Shown: positions 31,569 through 40,320, counted from the first letter of the stretch. The stretch: DNA of 42,663 bases from Clostridia bacterium (GCA_017473435.1 JAFULG010000002.1:1-42663); one strand, 5' to 3'. A program made the numbers and translations. The notes: generated by a model not told the origin, from the letters alone.

Positions 31569-32212
31569 TTAACTATAAAATCGAAGATGTCGTCACAGCT
31601 GTTCATTATTATTCTGCAGCCCTCTGCTTCAAGCTCCTGCTTGTTACGGAAGCCCCAGGTTACACCTATACATTCAACCTTTGCATTGCGGGCGGTCTGT
31701 ACGTCAACCTCGCTGTCGCCGATGTAAATGCACTCCTCTGCCGTGACTCCCATTTTGTCAAGGGCCTTGTATACATTTACGGGAGATGGTTTGCGCTCGG
31801 ATTCAACACTCACTCCGATAGCTTCATCAATAAGCCCGGGGAAATAATCCTGACAAAGCTCATACACCGCCTGGTGGAACTTGTTTGAAACAACGGCGGT
31901 TTTTATGCCCTTTTCACGGAGCTTTTCTATAAGGGGTATAACGCCCTCATAGGGTGCGGTCATATCCTGCATATGGACAAGGTAGTATTCGCGAAAGGCG
32001 TCTAGGCACTTCTTATTTGTCTCTTCATCGGTGCCGTCAGGGGTTGCTCTTTCCATAAGCTTTACAACTCCGTTACCGATAAATCGTCTTACTTCATCGA
32101 GGCTTCTTTCAGGAAAGGAGAAGACGCGAAGGGCGTGATTAACGGCGGCATGAAGGTCGCCCAGAGTATCAAGAAGAGTACCGTCAAGATCAAAAATTAC
32201 TGCTTTGTATAT
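31565..32212 (-). CDS. HAD-superfamily phosphoglycolate-phosphatase-like hydrolase
   Basis: About 215 aa. HAD motifs are in order: FDLDGTLLDT (motif I), VVSNK (motif II), KPSP (motif III lysine) and IGDSEVDVQTA (motif IV). The cap domain suits the Gph/PGMB class. The start is unusual. The only frame opening upstream is a TTG at 32272, which is also the -35 of the promoter at 32244-32272. Downstream of it no ATG, GTG or TTG exists before the conserved YKAVIFDLDGT. The likely start is ATA (32212-32210), giving (M)YKAVIF, nine bases after AAAGGA. A CTG at 32221 is the alternative. The start could reflect a mutated ATG. Confidence 0.8.
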   Translation of the reverse strand: MYKAVIFDLDGTLLDTLGDLHAAVNHALRVFSFPERSLDEVRRFIGNGVVKLMERATPDGTDEETNKKCLDAFREYYLVHMQDMTAPYEGVIPLIEKLREKGIKTAVVSNKFHQAVYELCQDYFPGLIDEAIGVSVESERKPSPVNVYKALDKMGVTAEECIYIGDSEVDVQTARNAKVECIGVTWGFRNKQELEAEGCRIIMNSCDDIFDFIVN

Positions 32213-32243
32213 GGTTATCAGTCCTTTTGTTTTATTTTTATAT

Positions 32244-32272
32244 ATGATACAGAGAATTTGTGAAGAAATCAA
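32244..32272 (-). promoter_or_regulatory. Promoter of the HAD phosphatase
   Basis: On the minus strand TTGATT (32267-32272), 17-base spacer, TATCAT (32244-32249). Its position excludes the longer upstream reading frame. Confidence 0.65.
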
Positions 32273-32351
32273 GTATATGACAGGCCGAGTGTCGGAATGT
32301 ATGAGTTGATAATCAATGCTTCAACAGTACAACTTAATCTTTGCGTAAACA

Positions 32352-32382
32352 ATAAACGGACGTCAGATAGACATCCGTTTAT
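32352..32382 (-). terminator. Terminator of the LCP-like gene
   Basis: ATAAACGGA-C-GTC pairs with GAC-A-TCCGTTTAT around a 5-base loop, with one C-A mismatch. On the minus strand TTGTTT follows. Confidence 0.6.
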
Positions 32383-32447
32383 ACTGCTTTCTATTAGATT
32401 TGACTCCTGAAGGATATAATCCTACCATTAAACCTTGACTGTTTATT

Positions 32448-33374
32448 TTACTCCTCAACCACATAACCGTTGAACTCTGCCAGGCTGTTATAGGCCTCAA
32501 GCTTAAGCATCAGCTCATGGGATAGCTTCATCGCAGCAAGCTTGTTTTCCGAAAAGTCAAGAGCGGAAATATTGGTTTCAAAAAAGCCGATTACACTACC
32601 GAAATTGTCCTGAGCCTTCTGCGAGTTTTCACAATCAAAGAGAGTTGATGCGAAAAGCGAAAAAATCTCTCTCAGATTTTCATTGAACTTTTGTGTATCG
32701 TTACAAAGATAAACAAAATATTTTAGCAGCATATCGGGGGTCATTACCTGCTTGCCCTTATCAATAATGTAACTAAGTCCTGCAAGGGTATAGGAAATGC
32801 TCTCCTCAACATCGATTTCAAGGTCGCCCATATACCTGATAAGATTCGTGAATGCCTTTTCATCACCGACAAGGTATCTGTCAATTTCAATACCAGTATA
32901 CTGACTTGCGGCAAGGACAAGCTGACTCACACCGCCGTTTTTATAATGGTAATCCATACTGCCTTCAATTTCATTGACCTTGCATACCGATTGCTTATCA
33001 AGGTAGAAAATTTTTGCTTTACCTGTTCCGCTGTCAAGAGACAACACAAAAAGCAGATGAAGATTTTTCTGCTCATCGTCAAGTCCGAAAAGTATACTGG
33101 CCTGAAGCTCTTTTTTTGACGGCTCAGTGGTTTCAATAATCTGAGCTGCTGTTGACACCTCTTCAAAAACATCGGTAGTAACTTCCTCCGGTTTCTGGGC
33201 TACCTCCAACACTATCATAGCAATTGAAAGGGTAGAAAGCATGGCAACAACTGAAATGAAAGCTTTGATTATAAAGGGCTTTCCCGGCTCCGATATATTA
33301 TTTATTCTTTCTGCAGCATCTCTAAAAAATCTTTTTATATTCTCAAAGAGCTCACTTTCAAAAAACTCTTTCAT
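32448..33374 (-). CDS. Membrane protein with a degenerate LytR-CpsA-Psr (LCP) domain
   Basis: A 308-aa protein. The ATG at 33374 follows GGAGG, and the longer TTG start belongs to that site. Residues about 38-58 form the single membrane span. An acidic spacer leads to a domain with the LCP outline: LHLLFVLSLDSGTGKAKIFYLDKQS, GGVSQLVLAASQYTGIEIDRYLVGDEKAF, LIRYMGDLEIDVEE and a late L.YIIDKGKQVMTPDMLLKYF. LCP enzymes attach wall polymers to peptidoglycan, and the catalytic 'PRD' arginine and aspartates are not seen at their usual places (KIFYLDKQS replaces the R-D-T step). It is therefore probably not an active ligase. The gene has a leader with a terminator-like hairpin. Confidence 0.6.
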   Translation of the reverse strand: MKEFFESELFENIKRFFRDAAERINNISEPGKPFIIKAFISVVAMLSTLSIAMIVLEVAQKPEEVTTDVFEEVSTAAQIIETTEPSKKELQASILFGLDDEQKNLHLLFVLSLDSGTGKAKIFYLDKQSVCKVNEIEGSMDYHYKNGGVSQLVLAASQYTGIEIDRYLVGDEKAFTNLIRYMGDLEIDVEESISYTLAGLSYIIDKGKQVMTPDMLLKYFVYLCNDTQKFNENLREIFSLFASTLFDCENSQKAQDNFGSVIGFFETNISALDFSENKLAAMKLSHELMLKLEAYNSLAEFNGYVVEE

Positions 33375-33426
33375 AACATCCTCCAAAAACAGTATTAAAC
33401 CGTCTTTATTTTTACAAAAATAAAAA

Positions 33427-33444
33427 AATCAGCTTTTGCTGATT
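33427..33444 (-). terminator. Leader hairpin with U-tract (possible attenuator) of the LCP-like gene
   Basis: On the minus strand AATCAGC-AAAA-GCTGATT, followed directly by a T-run (TTTTTATTTTT). It lies after the promoter at 33466-33494 and before the ATG. Confidence 0.55.
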
Positions 33445-33465
33445 ACTATCATTTTATGATAATTT

Positions 33466-33494
33466 ATTTTATCATATTTATGTCTTTTAGTCAA
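33466..33494 (-). promoter_or_regulatory. Promoter of the LCP-like gene
   Basis: On the minus strand TTGACT (33489-33494), 17-base spacer, TAAAAT (33466-33471). Confidence 0.65.
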
Positions 33495-33584
33495 TTAGAA
33501 AAAGTGAACAAAAATAAAAGCTCAGCTGCATAAAGCTGAAGACTCTTTATGCAGCATAAGAAAGTCTTGCTGCTTATATAACAG

Positions 33585-33614
33585 TTAACGGCGGTCATAT
33601 ACGACCGCCGTTAA
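33585..33614 (-). terminator. Hairpin after the membrane-anchored phosphoesterase
   Basis: A perfect 12-bp stem TTAACGGCGGTC/GACCGCCGTTAA with a 6-base loop. It is 10 bases after the stop at 33625, with weak T residues. Confidence 0.6.
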
Positions 33615-33624
33615 TATAGCTTTT

Positions 33625-34587
33625 TTATTTAATGTCAAAAGTATATGTATAACCTTCAAGGTTTACACCGCGTGCAAAATCTCTTGCGGTGAATACTACG
33701 CTGTCATCATAAAGCTCAACATACACACCAAGTCCGTTCTGAAGGTACTTGCCGTAGTCATTTTCCTTACCGTAAGCGGGAAGGTTAATTGAGTATACGC
33801 CATTTTCAGCGTCGAAAATTTCAAGTGACTTTTCGTAAACACCGTCGTGAAGGTGACCGTTAAGATAGAATACATTCTTATGCTTCATAAGAACTTCCTT
33901 AACAGCTTCTGAATCAGGGCCAAGGCCGCCGTTCTTCCATACTTCGGGAAGACCGTGGGTATTTTCAAGAGGCTGATGGCATACCACGAATGCAGGCTTG
34001 CCGTCTGCATCTTCAAGCTCGCTGTCAATAAAGTCGAGCTGTTCCTGTGAAATACCTGCCTTTTCAAACTTCCAGGTATCAGAGCCCATAACGATGAACT
34101 TATATCCCTTTACTTCGTAGGAATAATATGGTTTATCAATTTCTATACCGAGATATTCACTTGTCTTATCCATAAGAAGCTTTGTCTGGCTTTCATATGC
34201 AAGACGGATATCGTGGTTACCGGTAGCAAGCATAACCGCCTTCTTGCCAATTTCGCTGTTATCGATAGCTTCCCATGTTACCTCATAAGAAGGAGCGTCA
34301 CCCATTTCGGAAACGTCACCTGCGATAAGAAGTGCATCAAAGGGTGTTTCTGCGTTGTCGATATCTGCAAGACCGTTAGCAAAAAGATGAGGCTGGAAGG
34401 CTGTGTCTCTGAGATGTGTATCAGAGAAAGCAACGAAAGCCATGTTACAGTTATCAGGATCAACAAGCTTGATGGGATTTTCTGTTGAAAGCTGAATTGT
34501 GCCGCCAAAAAGGCTTGTGAATGAGAAAATAATGGTAAGTATGTTGCTGATTACAGCAATAACTGAACCGAGAAGTGAAGAAACCAT
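33625..34587 (-). CDS. Membrane-anchored calcineurin-like phosphoesterase
   Basis: A 320-aa protein. The N-terminus (about 4-30, LLGSVIAVISNILTIIFSFT) is a membrane anchor or signal. The full calcineurin-like set follows: FSDTHLR, IAGDVSEMGD, TGNHD, CHQPLENTHG and NGHLHDG, so catalysis is expected, unlike the phosphatase homologue at 13263. Related proteins hydrolyse cyclic nucleotides or other phosphodiesters outside the membrane, and the substrate is not decided. AAAGGAG precedes the ATG at 34587. The gene has a consensus promoter. Confidence 0.85.
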   Translation of the reverse strand: MVSSLLGSVIAVISNILTIIFSFTSLFGGTIQLSTENPIKLVDPDNCNMAFVAFSDTHLRDTAFQPHLFANGLADIDNAETPFDALLIAGDVSEMGDAPSYEVTWEAIDNSEIGKKAVMLATGNHDIRLAYESQTKLLMDKTSEYLGIEIDKPYYSYEVKGYKFIVMGSDTWKFEKAGISQEQLDFIDSELEDADGKPAFVVCHQPLENTHGLPEVWKNGGLGPDSEAVKEVLMKHKNVFYLNGHLHDGVYEKSLEIFDAENGVYSINLPAYGKENDYGKYLQNGLGVYVELYDDSVVFTARDFARGVNLEGYTYTFDIK

Positions 34588-34619
34588 AACTAATTCTCCT
34601 TTTATTTATTTGTAGTGTA

Positions 34620-34648
34620 ATAATAAAACAAAGAAAAGAAAAAGTCAA
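34620..34648 (-). promoter_or_regulatory. Promoter of the anchored phosphoesterase
   Basis: On the minus strand TTGACT (34643-34648), 17-base spacer, TATTAT (34620-34625). Confidence 0.7.
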
Positions 34649-34714
34649 CATTCTTAATGAATATTTGCGTAATATTTGCAAATACTGTTAAAAAATAAAA
34701 AAGGTGATGCTTTT

Positions 34715-35143
34715 ATGGAAGATACTATAAACCTTCTTAAAGAATGTGACGCAGGCACAAAAACTGCGGTAAACTCAATCAAAGAAGTTCTTGACAACGT
34801 AGAAAGTGAGAATCTTTTACAGCTTCTGACTGACTCGCTTTCCGAACATGAGGATATAGGAAACGAAATTGCTGAAAGCTTGCGTGAGCTCGGTGGCCAC
34901 GGAAAAGATCCCAATCCGATGGCAAGGGTTATGTCCTGGATGAAGATTAATTTCAAAATGCTTGAAAAGGGAGACGACAAAACTATTGCCGCCCTTATGC
35001 TTGACGGATGCAATATGGGTGTAAAGCAGCTTAGCACTTATCTTAATCAGTATGAAAATGCCGACGATAACTCAAAGAGACTTACAAAAAGGCTTATAAA
35101 CCGAGAGGAGAAGCTTGCCGGAGAGCTTAAAAATTATCTTTAA
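34715..35143 (+). CDS. DUF2383-like four-helix (ferritin-like) protein
   Basis: A 142-aa all-helical cytosolic protein. The ATG at 34715 (MEDTINLL) has AAGGTG upstream; the longer frame lacks a ribosome site. The middle block ESLRELGGHGKDPNPMARVMS followed by WMKINFKMLEKGDDKTIAALM resembles the conserved core of the PA2169/DUF2383 family, small helical bundles whose role may be stress-related. No clear di-iron ligand pattern can be claimed. It stands alone, divergent from the phosphoesterase, and lies just before a tRNA gene. Confidence 0.55.
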   Translation: MEDTINLLKECDAGTKTAVNSIKEVLDNVESENLLQLLTDSLSEHEDIGNEIAESLRELGGHGKDPNPMARVMSWMKINFKMLEKGDDKTIAALMLDGCNMGVKQLSTYLNQYENADDNSKRLTKRLINREEKLAGELKNYL

Positions 35144-35161
35144 TAAAAACACAGAAAGGTA

Positions 35162-35190
35162 TTGATTTTACCCGGCTTTTGAGGTATAAT
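35162..35190 (+). promoter_or_regulatory. tRNA-Thr promoter
   Basis: TTGATT (35162-35167), 17-base spacer, TATAAT (35185-35190), 12 bp before the tRNA. Confidence 0.75.
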
Positions 35191-35202
35191 CGGATGTACC
35201 TT

Positions 35203-35278
<76 letters not shown>

Positions 35279-35312
35279 AAAAAGCGGCTGTAAATTCTTA
35301 CAGCCGCTTTTT
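35279..35312 (+). terminator. tRNA-Thr terminator
   Basis: AAAAAGCGGCTGTAA pairs with TTACAGCCGCTTTTT, with a T-run at the 3' arm. It sits directly after the CCA. Confidence 0.85.
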
Positions 35313-35361
35313 TATATTAAATTTATTTTACATATTTTTATGGTAGAAGAAAAACAACCGA

Positions 35362-36582
35362 CTATCTCTCAGTTGATATTCTCTTTTTAAATTCCTTAAC
35401 CGTCAGCATAAAAGGTACAGCCGAAAGAACGATAAAAATTATACCGTAAAGATAAATATTTCCGTTGGGAATATACTCTGTCTTTCCGCTTAATTCGTTG
35501 ATAAATGTTTCACCCGTCTGTCTTACAACAGCCTCACCTGCAAGGGAGCCGCCGATCATCGGGAAAAGCACGAAGAAGAGTATCCATATACCCTCAAACT
35601 GACCCTTGCTTGTCTGGGGGAAAAGCTGCTTTGACCATACCTTTGTTGTCTGTAAAATTGTGATATAGCCTGCACCTACAAAGAAAATACCAACCCATAT
35701 GCGAAGATTGAAAATGTTTGCTGTGTCGATCATATCGGGAGTGATGGGTGCAAGGATTGCAAGACCGATTACATTGAGAATAATTGCAACGACAGTAACA
35801 AGGTGGTGCTTGTTTTTGTTGATGAGCATTGAAGCAGGAATTGCAAGTGTCATTGAAAGCACAAGGGGAACAGCCTCAATAATACCCATCTGATCGGCAG
35901 TATAGCCGAGGTAGTAAATGATGTAGTTTCCGATATAGGCAAAGTAAACATTAAAGCCGATAAAGAAAATCATAACACCTACGGAAACAAGAAGAAGCTC
36001 CTTTTGCTTGATAAAATCCTTAAAGTTAAAAACGGAAAGGAACTGCTTTAAGAAAGAGCCGTTTTTGTAGGGCTCAACATCGTCAGCCTCTGTAAGGAAA
36101 AGCATTGATGCAAAGCCGAAGATTATAACGGCAACACCCATAACTACAAACAGACGCATTTAGTTGTTGTTTTCACCTACGATAAGTCCGCCGACAGCCG
36201 TACCGAGAATTGTGCCGAGGACGGGTTGAGTTGCAAGTGCAGCACCGTTCTGTCCGCGGTTCTTGTCCGTGAGGATATCCGTTGTCCAGGTGTTGAAGCC
36301 CGCGTCGTTACCCATTGAACCGAAAAATCTCATAACCGTATCGGCAACAACAACGGAAACGGCGGCAAGCATATACATATCCTTGCTGATAAACTTCGTA
36401 AGACCGAAGCCGATTGTGAAAATACCCCAGAGAATATAGCCGATTGCGATAAACTTACGGCGCTTACCTGTTCTGTCAGCCCATGTGCCGAAGAAAAAGG
36501 TTGCAAAGGTGGTTGCAAGGGCACTGCAGATAAGCATACCCGTTACGATTGAGGGGTCCTTTGCAATTATTTTATGGTGAGT
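35362..36582 (-). pseudogene. Broken MFS transporter (sugar/oligosaccharide type)
   Basis: Two frames in the same phase are separated by an in-frame TAA (36160-36162): ...GLIVGENNN* MRLFVVMGVAV.... Together they give about 390 residues with the MFS pattern, including the FGTWADRTGKRRKF loop-2 signature, an RFFGSMGNDAGFNTW segment and 10 or more membrane spans. The coding sequence is also cut at the N-terminus. In-frame homology (KIIAKDPSIVTGM) continues to a stop near 36583, and the first one or two spans are missing. No promoter or ribosome site precedes it. A B repeat lies 40 bp beyond the cut. The gene should be inactive unless the stop is read through. Confidence 0.8.
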
Positions 36583-36623
36583 TTATCATAGCACAGGTGA
36601 GGGAAATTTACAAGGGGATTTTT

Positions 36624-36682
36624 GAGGGGGCTTTGCCCCCTCACCCCCTGCAAGCTTTTGTAAAAGCTTGACCAAAACTTTT
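36624..36682 (-). repeat. Two-hairpin 3'-UTR repeat, family B, copy 3
   Basis: Minus-strand AAAAGTTTTGG, stem CAAGCTTTT/AAAAGCTTG, then GAGGGGGC-AAA-GCCCCCTC. No complete minus-strand gene ends just before it, unlike copy 1. It stands between the broken transporter and the glyS promoter, which suggests a deletion of the gene it once followed. Confidence 0.65.
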
Positions 36683-36711
36683 CCTGTTTTTTGTTTTCTG
36701 TTTTCTTTTAC

Positions 36712-36740
36712 TTGACTTTATTTCCCTTTTGTATTATTAT
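36712..36740 (+). promoter_or_regulatory. glyS promoter
   Basis: TTGACT (36712-36717), 17-base spacer, TATTAT (36735-36740). It leaves a leader of about 95 nt. Confidence 0.7.
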
Positions 36741-36747
36741 ATTACGA

Positions 36748-36838
36748 ACAGTTTAAGGCTTTTGCCTTATCCTTAAAATTACCTTCTTACCACGCCGAAG
36801 CCATCGGTGAAAGGGAGAAGACCGAAAGGAAGTATTTT
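36748..36838 (+). promoter_or_regulatory. Structured glyS leader without a T-box
   Basis: The leader can form AAGGC-TTTT-GCCTT (36762-36775) and CTTCT...AGAAG enclosing CCGA/TCGG. The T-box sequence AGGGTGGNACCGCG is absent, and there is no intrinsic terminator. Regulation, if any, would act on translation at AAAGGAAG before the ATG. Confidence 0.35.
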
Positions 36839-36840
36839 AT

Positions 36841-38226
36841 ATGCTTAAGAACACAGAAAAATCAATGGAAAAGCTCGTTGCACTCTGTAAGGGCAGAGGC
36901 TTCGTTTATGCAGGCAGTGAAATTTACGGCGGCCTTGCAAACACCTGGGACTACGGCCCTCTCGGTGTAGAGCTTAAGAACAACATCAAAAAAGCATGGC
37001 TTAAAAAGTTCGTTCAGGAGAATCCCTACAACGTAGGCCTTGATTCAGCAATCCTCATGAACCCTCAGACATGGGTTGCTTCAGGTCACCTCGGCGGCTT
37101 CTCCGACCCTCTCATGGACTGTAAGGAATGTAAAACCCGTCACAGAGCCGATAACCTTATCGAAAACTTCGACGGTACAAACGTTGCAGGCTGGTCCAAC
37201 GATGAGATGAAAAACTACATAGATGAAAAGAATATTCCTTGCCCCGACTGCGGAGCTCACAACTTCACTGATATCCGTCAGTTCAACCTTATGTTCAAGA
37301 CCTTCCAGGGCGTTACCGAGGACAGCAAGAATGAGCTTTATCTCCGTCCCGAAACCGCACAGGGTATTTTCGTAAACTTTGCAAACATTCAGAGAACAAC
37401 AAGAAGAAAGGTTCCCTTCGGTGTTGCACAGATCGGTAAATCCTTCCGTAACGAAATCACACCGGGTAACTTCATTTTCCGTGTGCGTGAGTTCGAGCAG
37501 ATGGAGCTTGAATTCTTCTGTAAGCCCGGCACAGACCTTGAATGGTTTGACTACTGGAGAGCATACTGCCGTGACTGGCTCTATTCACTCAACATCAAGG
37601 AAGAAAACCTCCGCCTCCGTGACCACGATAAGGATGAGCTTTGCTTCTACTCAAAGGCAACAACTGACTTTGAGTACCTCTTTCCCTTCGGCTGGGGCGA
37701 GCTCTGGGGCGTTGCCGACAGAACAGACTACGACCTTACACAGCACATCAACACATCAGGTAAGGCACTTGACTACTTCGATCCCACCACAAACGAAAGA
37801 TATATCCCCTATGTTATCGAGCCCTCTCTCGGCGTAGAAAGACTTTTCCTTGCCGTTATGACCGAGGCTTACGACGAAGAGGTTGTTGACGCAGAGAAGA
37901 ACGACTCAAGAATTGTGCTTCACTTCCACCCCGCACTTGCTCCCATCAAGGCAGCAGTTCTTCCCCTTTCAAAGAAGCTTAACGCTGAGGCTGAGGAAGT
38001 TTATCAAAAGCTTTCGAAGAAGTTTATGACCGAGTTTGACGATGCAGGCTCAATCGGTAAGAGATACCGCCGTCAGGACGAAATCGGTACACCCTTCTGT
38101 ATTACCTATGACTTTGAGTCAGCAGAGGACGGCTGTGTAACAGTCCGTGACCGTGAGACAATGCAGCAGGAGAGAGTTAAGATTGACGAGCTTGTTGCTT
38201 ATATTGAGGCAAAGTTAGAGTTCTAA
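36841..38226 (+). CDS. glyS: Glycyl-tRNA synthetase, single-chain (alpha2) type
   Basis: A 461-aa class II aminoacyl-tRNA synthetase that charges tRNA-Gly. It is the homodimeric eukaryote/archaea-like form used by many Firmicutes, and not the alpha/beta GlyQS type. Motifs are visible: [21 protein letters not shown] (about 22-42), a zinc-like DCKECKTRH ... CPDCGAH insertion, [21 protein letters not shown], the motif 2 segment [20 protein letters not shown], and motif 3 in [12 protein letters not shown]. The C-terminal anticodon domain contains VLPLSKKL. The length is normal. AAAGGAAG precedes the ATG, and the gene has its own promoter. An A repeat and a terminator follow the stop. Confidence 0.95.
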   Translation: MLKNTEKSMEKLVALCKGRGFVYAGSEIYGGLANTWDYGPLGVELKNNIKKAWLKKFVQENPYNVGLDSAILMNPQTWVASGHLGGFSDPLMDCKECKTRHRADNLIENFDGTNVAGWSNDEMKNYIDEKNIPCPDCGAHNFTDIRQFNLMFKTFQGVTEDSKNELYLRPETAQGIFVNFANIQRTTRRKVPFGVAQIGKSFRNEITPGNFIFRVREFEQMELEFFCKPGTDLEWFDYWRAYCRDWLYSLNIKEENLRLRDHDKDELCFYSKATTDFEYLFPFGWGELWGVADRTDYDLTQHINTSGKALDYFDPTTNERYIPYVIEPSLGVERLFLAVMTEAYDEEVVDAEKNDSRIVLHFHPALAPIKAAVLPLSKKLNAEAEEVYQKLSKKFMTEFDDAGSIGKRYRRQDEIGTPFCITYDFESAEDGCVTVRDRETMQQERVKIDELVAYIEAKLEF

Positions 38227-38232
38227 AAAATC

Positions 38233-38280
38233 AAAGTTCTTTGGTTCTTTCTTACAAGAAAGAACGCCCCGCGGCGAGCG
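38233..38280 (+). repeat. Two-hairpin 3'-UTR repeat, family A, copy 5
   Basis: AAAGTTCTTTGG, stem GTTCTTTCTT/AAGAAAGAAC, then CGC-GGCGA-GCG. It begins seven bases after the glyS stop in gene orientation. Confidence 0.75.
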
Positions 38281-38289
38281 AGAGATAAT

Positions 38290-38315
38290 AAGACCACCGG
38301 AAAATCGGTGGTCTT
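38290..38315. terminator. Bidirectional terminator between glyS and the HAAS protein
   Basis: A 10-bp stem AAGACCACCG/CGGTGGTCTT with loop GAAAAT and T-runs on the plus strand. Confidence 0.75.
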
Positions 38316-38327
38316 TCTTTTATTGTG

Positions 38328-39986
38328 TCATAAATAGGATTCGGCGTTAATACGATGTAAACGATAATAATATGGCAGATATTTGTCCTGCGGAATATGT
38401 ATAGTTTCACCTTTAAGTATTGTTTTGATAAAATCAGCAGATGTCTTATAATTAAAAGAGGAAAACCAACGCATTCTTACTGTAGCACAACAAATGCTCG
38501 GGGTACTCTCTTCAGGATTGGCAACACCTATCTGTGTTGCATAATACACTCGCTGACCCTTTTCTTCTCTATAATCAAAGCCTTTAGGAAAAACAGTGGG
38601 ATATCCGTCTTCAAGATCCTTGAGCCTGTAGGTGAAAAACGGCTCAGCGTTGTATTTTTTTCCCTTTTCTTCAGTAACAATACCAATATATGAGCCATTA
38701 TATTCATCCTCAAGATTAAGAGGGAAAACACCTTTTCCCCAAGGCATATAGTAAAAGCCCTTGCGGTAAAAGCTTTTTACACTGTCCGCATACTGGCTTT
38801 CAATATAGCAAAGCAACCTTACATTGTAATTACCTTTGTATTCTTTATCGGGAATAAAAAACCAATAGTACCAAACGGTACTGTCTGCACCAAAAGTCGA
38901 AGTTGCTCCGCCCATGGAACCCCCGTCAGCTCCCCATGTCACAAACGCCGCATCCTTATACTGCAGAATCTCGCTATCGGGCAAATCTTCAACAATCTGC
39001 TGCTTAACATCCCAGTCAAGCAGCTTTTGTCTCACCTTGTCCGCCTCGGCCTGCTCGGCTTCGGAAACATCGTGAATTACAAGCTCCGTTTTGACAGGAT
39101 TCTGAGTTGCTGACGCGTAGTTGAAAACAAGCACCGTTGCAACGCATATTGCAAGAACACAGGTGTAAACGGTAAAGTGCCTTTTATCAGCGGGTAAAAT
39201 GCCGTACTCTCCGTCGGCATCCCAAAGGATTTTACGCATACGGAGGAGTTGAACAAAGCTGTAAAAATACATAAAAATCATAAAGAACGGCAGTATATAT
39301 GCATCAAAATTAACCTCCTCACCCTCGGAAAGAGCTACAAGGAAGCTGTTTAAAAAGCAAAGCATCAGATGATAAACACCGCAGAAATAAAGGTGAGGCT
39401 TTTTCTTGTCTTCGGTAAGGTAGGGCTGACAGAAATTATGGAGTCCCGTGAAAAGATAAAACCAGAAAAATCCCTGAAGAACAAATATGGTGGCAACAAA
39501 TCCGCATTCAAAGTGAACGGGAAGTATTCTGCCGAGCCTCATGCAGTAAATGGCAAGCCTTGCAATGACAGAAAAGTTAAAAAAGTGAAAGGCTTTTTCT
39601 GTTCTGCCGTTCAGTTTTCTTATCCTTAAAAGGGCAGAAAATATAATGGGTATACCCAAAATAAAGAGTATTTCTTTGACGGGTCCCTTAAGAAAAAAGT
39701 TCATACATATGTATCCGCCGATAAGCGAAAAAAAGGCTGAACTCATTGCATTAAGCGGAGAATATGAATGCACAGCCGAAAGGCGGTAGGAGAGGGCCTC
39801 GCTGTCCCCCATTTTATCAATGGCGTTTTGTTTTGCTTCTTCCTCGGTCATACCTACGGCAAGGTTACGCTCGTAGTTGTCCTCAAGGTGGTTTGTCAGC
39901 TCTTCCATAATATCCTCACGCATGGGACGTGATTTTATACCCTTGCAGATATTGTTTACATATTCGGAAAAGTCAGGCTGTGACAT
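38328..39986 (-). CDS. HAAS/DUF1700-type membrane protein with an extracellular domain
   Basis: A 552-aa protein. The ATG at 39986 (MSQPDFSEYV) overlaps the end of padR by 14 bp, with GGGAGG upstream inside padR. Residues 1-80 match the HAAS (DUF1700) pattern: REDIMEELTNHLEDNYERNL and MTEEEAKQNAIDKMGDSEAL. Five to six membrane spans follow (about 90-290), and a last span near 297-316 leads to about 240 residues outside the cell. That domain has no named motif. HAAS proteins next to a PadR regulator are a recurrent pair in Firmicutes, in which the PadR repressor controls the membrane partner. A function in sensing envelope stress is inferred. Confidence 0.75.
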   Translation of the reverse strand: MSQPDFSEYVNNICKGIKSRPMREDIMEELTNHLEDNYERNLAVGMTEEEAKQNAIDKMGDSEALSYRLSAVHSYSPLNAMSSAFFSLIGGYICMNFFLKGPVKEILFILGIPIIFSALLRIRKLNGRTEKAFHFFNFSVIARLAIYCMRLGRILPVHFECGFVATIFVLQGFFWFYLFTGLHNFCQPYLTEDKKKPHLYFCGVYHLMLCFLNSFLVALSEGEEVNFDAYILPFFMIFMYFYSFVQLLRMRKILWDADGEYGILPADKRHFTVYTCVLAICVATVLVFNYASATQNPVKTELVIHDVSEAEQAEADKVRQKLLDWDVKQQIVEDLPDSEILQYKDAAFVTWGADGGSMGGATSTFGADSTVWYYWFFIPDKEYKGNYNVRLLCYIESQYADSVKSFYRKGFYYMPWGKGVFPLNLEDEYNGSYIGIVTEEKGKKYNAEPFFTYRLKDLEDGYPTVFPKGFDYREEKGQRVYYATQIGVANPEESTPSICCATVRMRWFSSFNYKTSADFIKTILKGETIHIPQDKYLPYYYRLHRINAESYL

Positions 39987-40320
39987 GAGCTGCACCTCCC
40001 AACACTTTGGAAACGGCTGTGGAATACTCCTTCCATTCTTTGTTCTGCTTGGCGAGCTCCTTCAGGCCCTTTTCTGTGATTCTGTAATATTTCCTTCTCC
40101 TTACGGTTTCACTTGCTTCACTCCAGTAGCTTTCAAGCATACCGTTTTTTTCAAGGGAGTGGAGTATGGGATAAAGTGTGCCCTCATTCATCTGAAAAAC
40201 ATCGTCGGACAAATTTGCAACGGTGCGGATAATCTGATAGCCGTAAAGATTTTCTTTGGAAAGCACGCTTAAAACGAGCATGGCGGTGCTTCCCTTGGCT
40301 AATTCCTTGCTTATGTTCAC
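39973..40320 (-). CDS. PadR-family transcriptional regulator
   Basis: A 115-aa DNA-binding protein. The start is GTG at 40320 after AAAGGAGGCG. The winged-helix core is clear: KENLYGYQIIRTVA, NEGTLYPILHSLEKNGMLES and the wing RRKYYRITEKGLKELA. It is the shorter PadR type with a C-terminal dimerisation helix. It overlaps the HAAS gene and should autoregulate through the tandem 15-bp repeats at 40357-40386 in its leader. The ligand is unknown. Confidence 0.85.
   Translation of the reverse strand: MNISKELAKGSTAMLVLSVLSKENLYGYQIIRTVANLSDDVFQMNEGTLYPILHSLEKNGMLESYWSEASETVRRRKYYRITEKGLKELAKQNKEWKEYSTAVSKVLGGAAHVTA

Noticed and set aside
36841-38226. Possible T-box control of glyS
   Set aside because: The specific T-box sequence and the antiterminator/terminator pair are not found in the leader.
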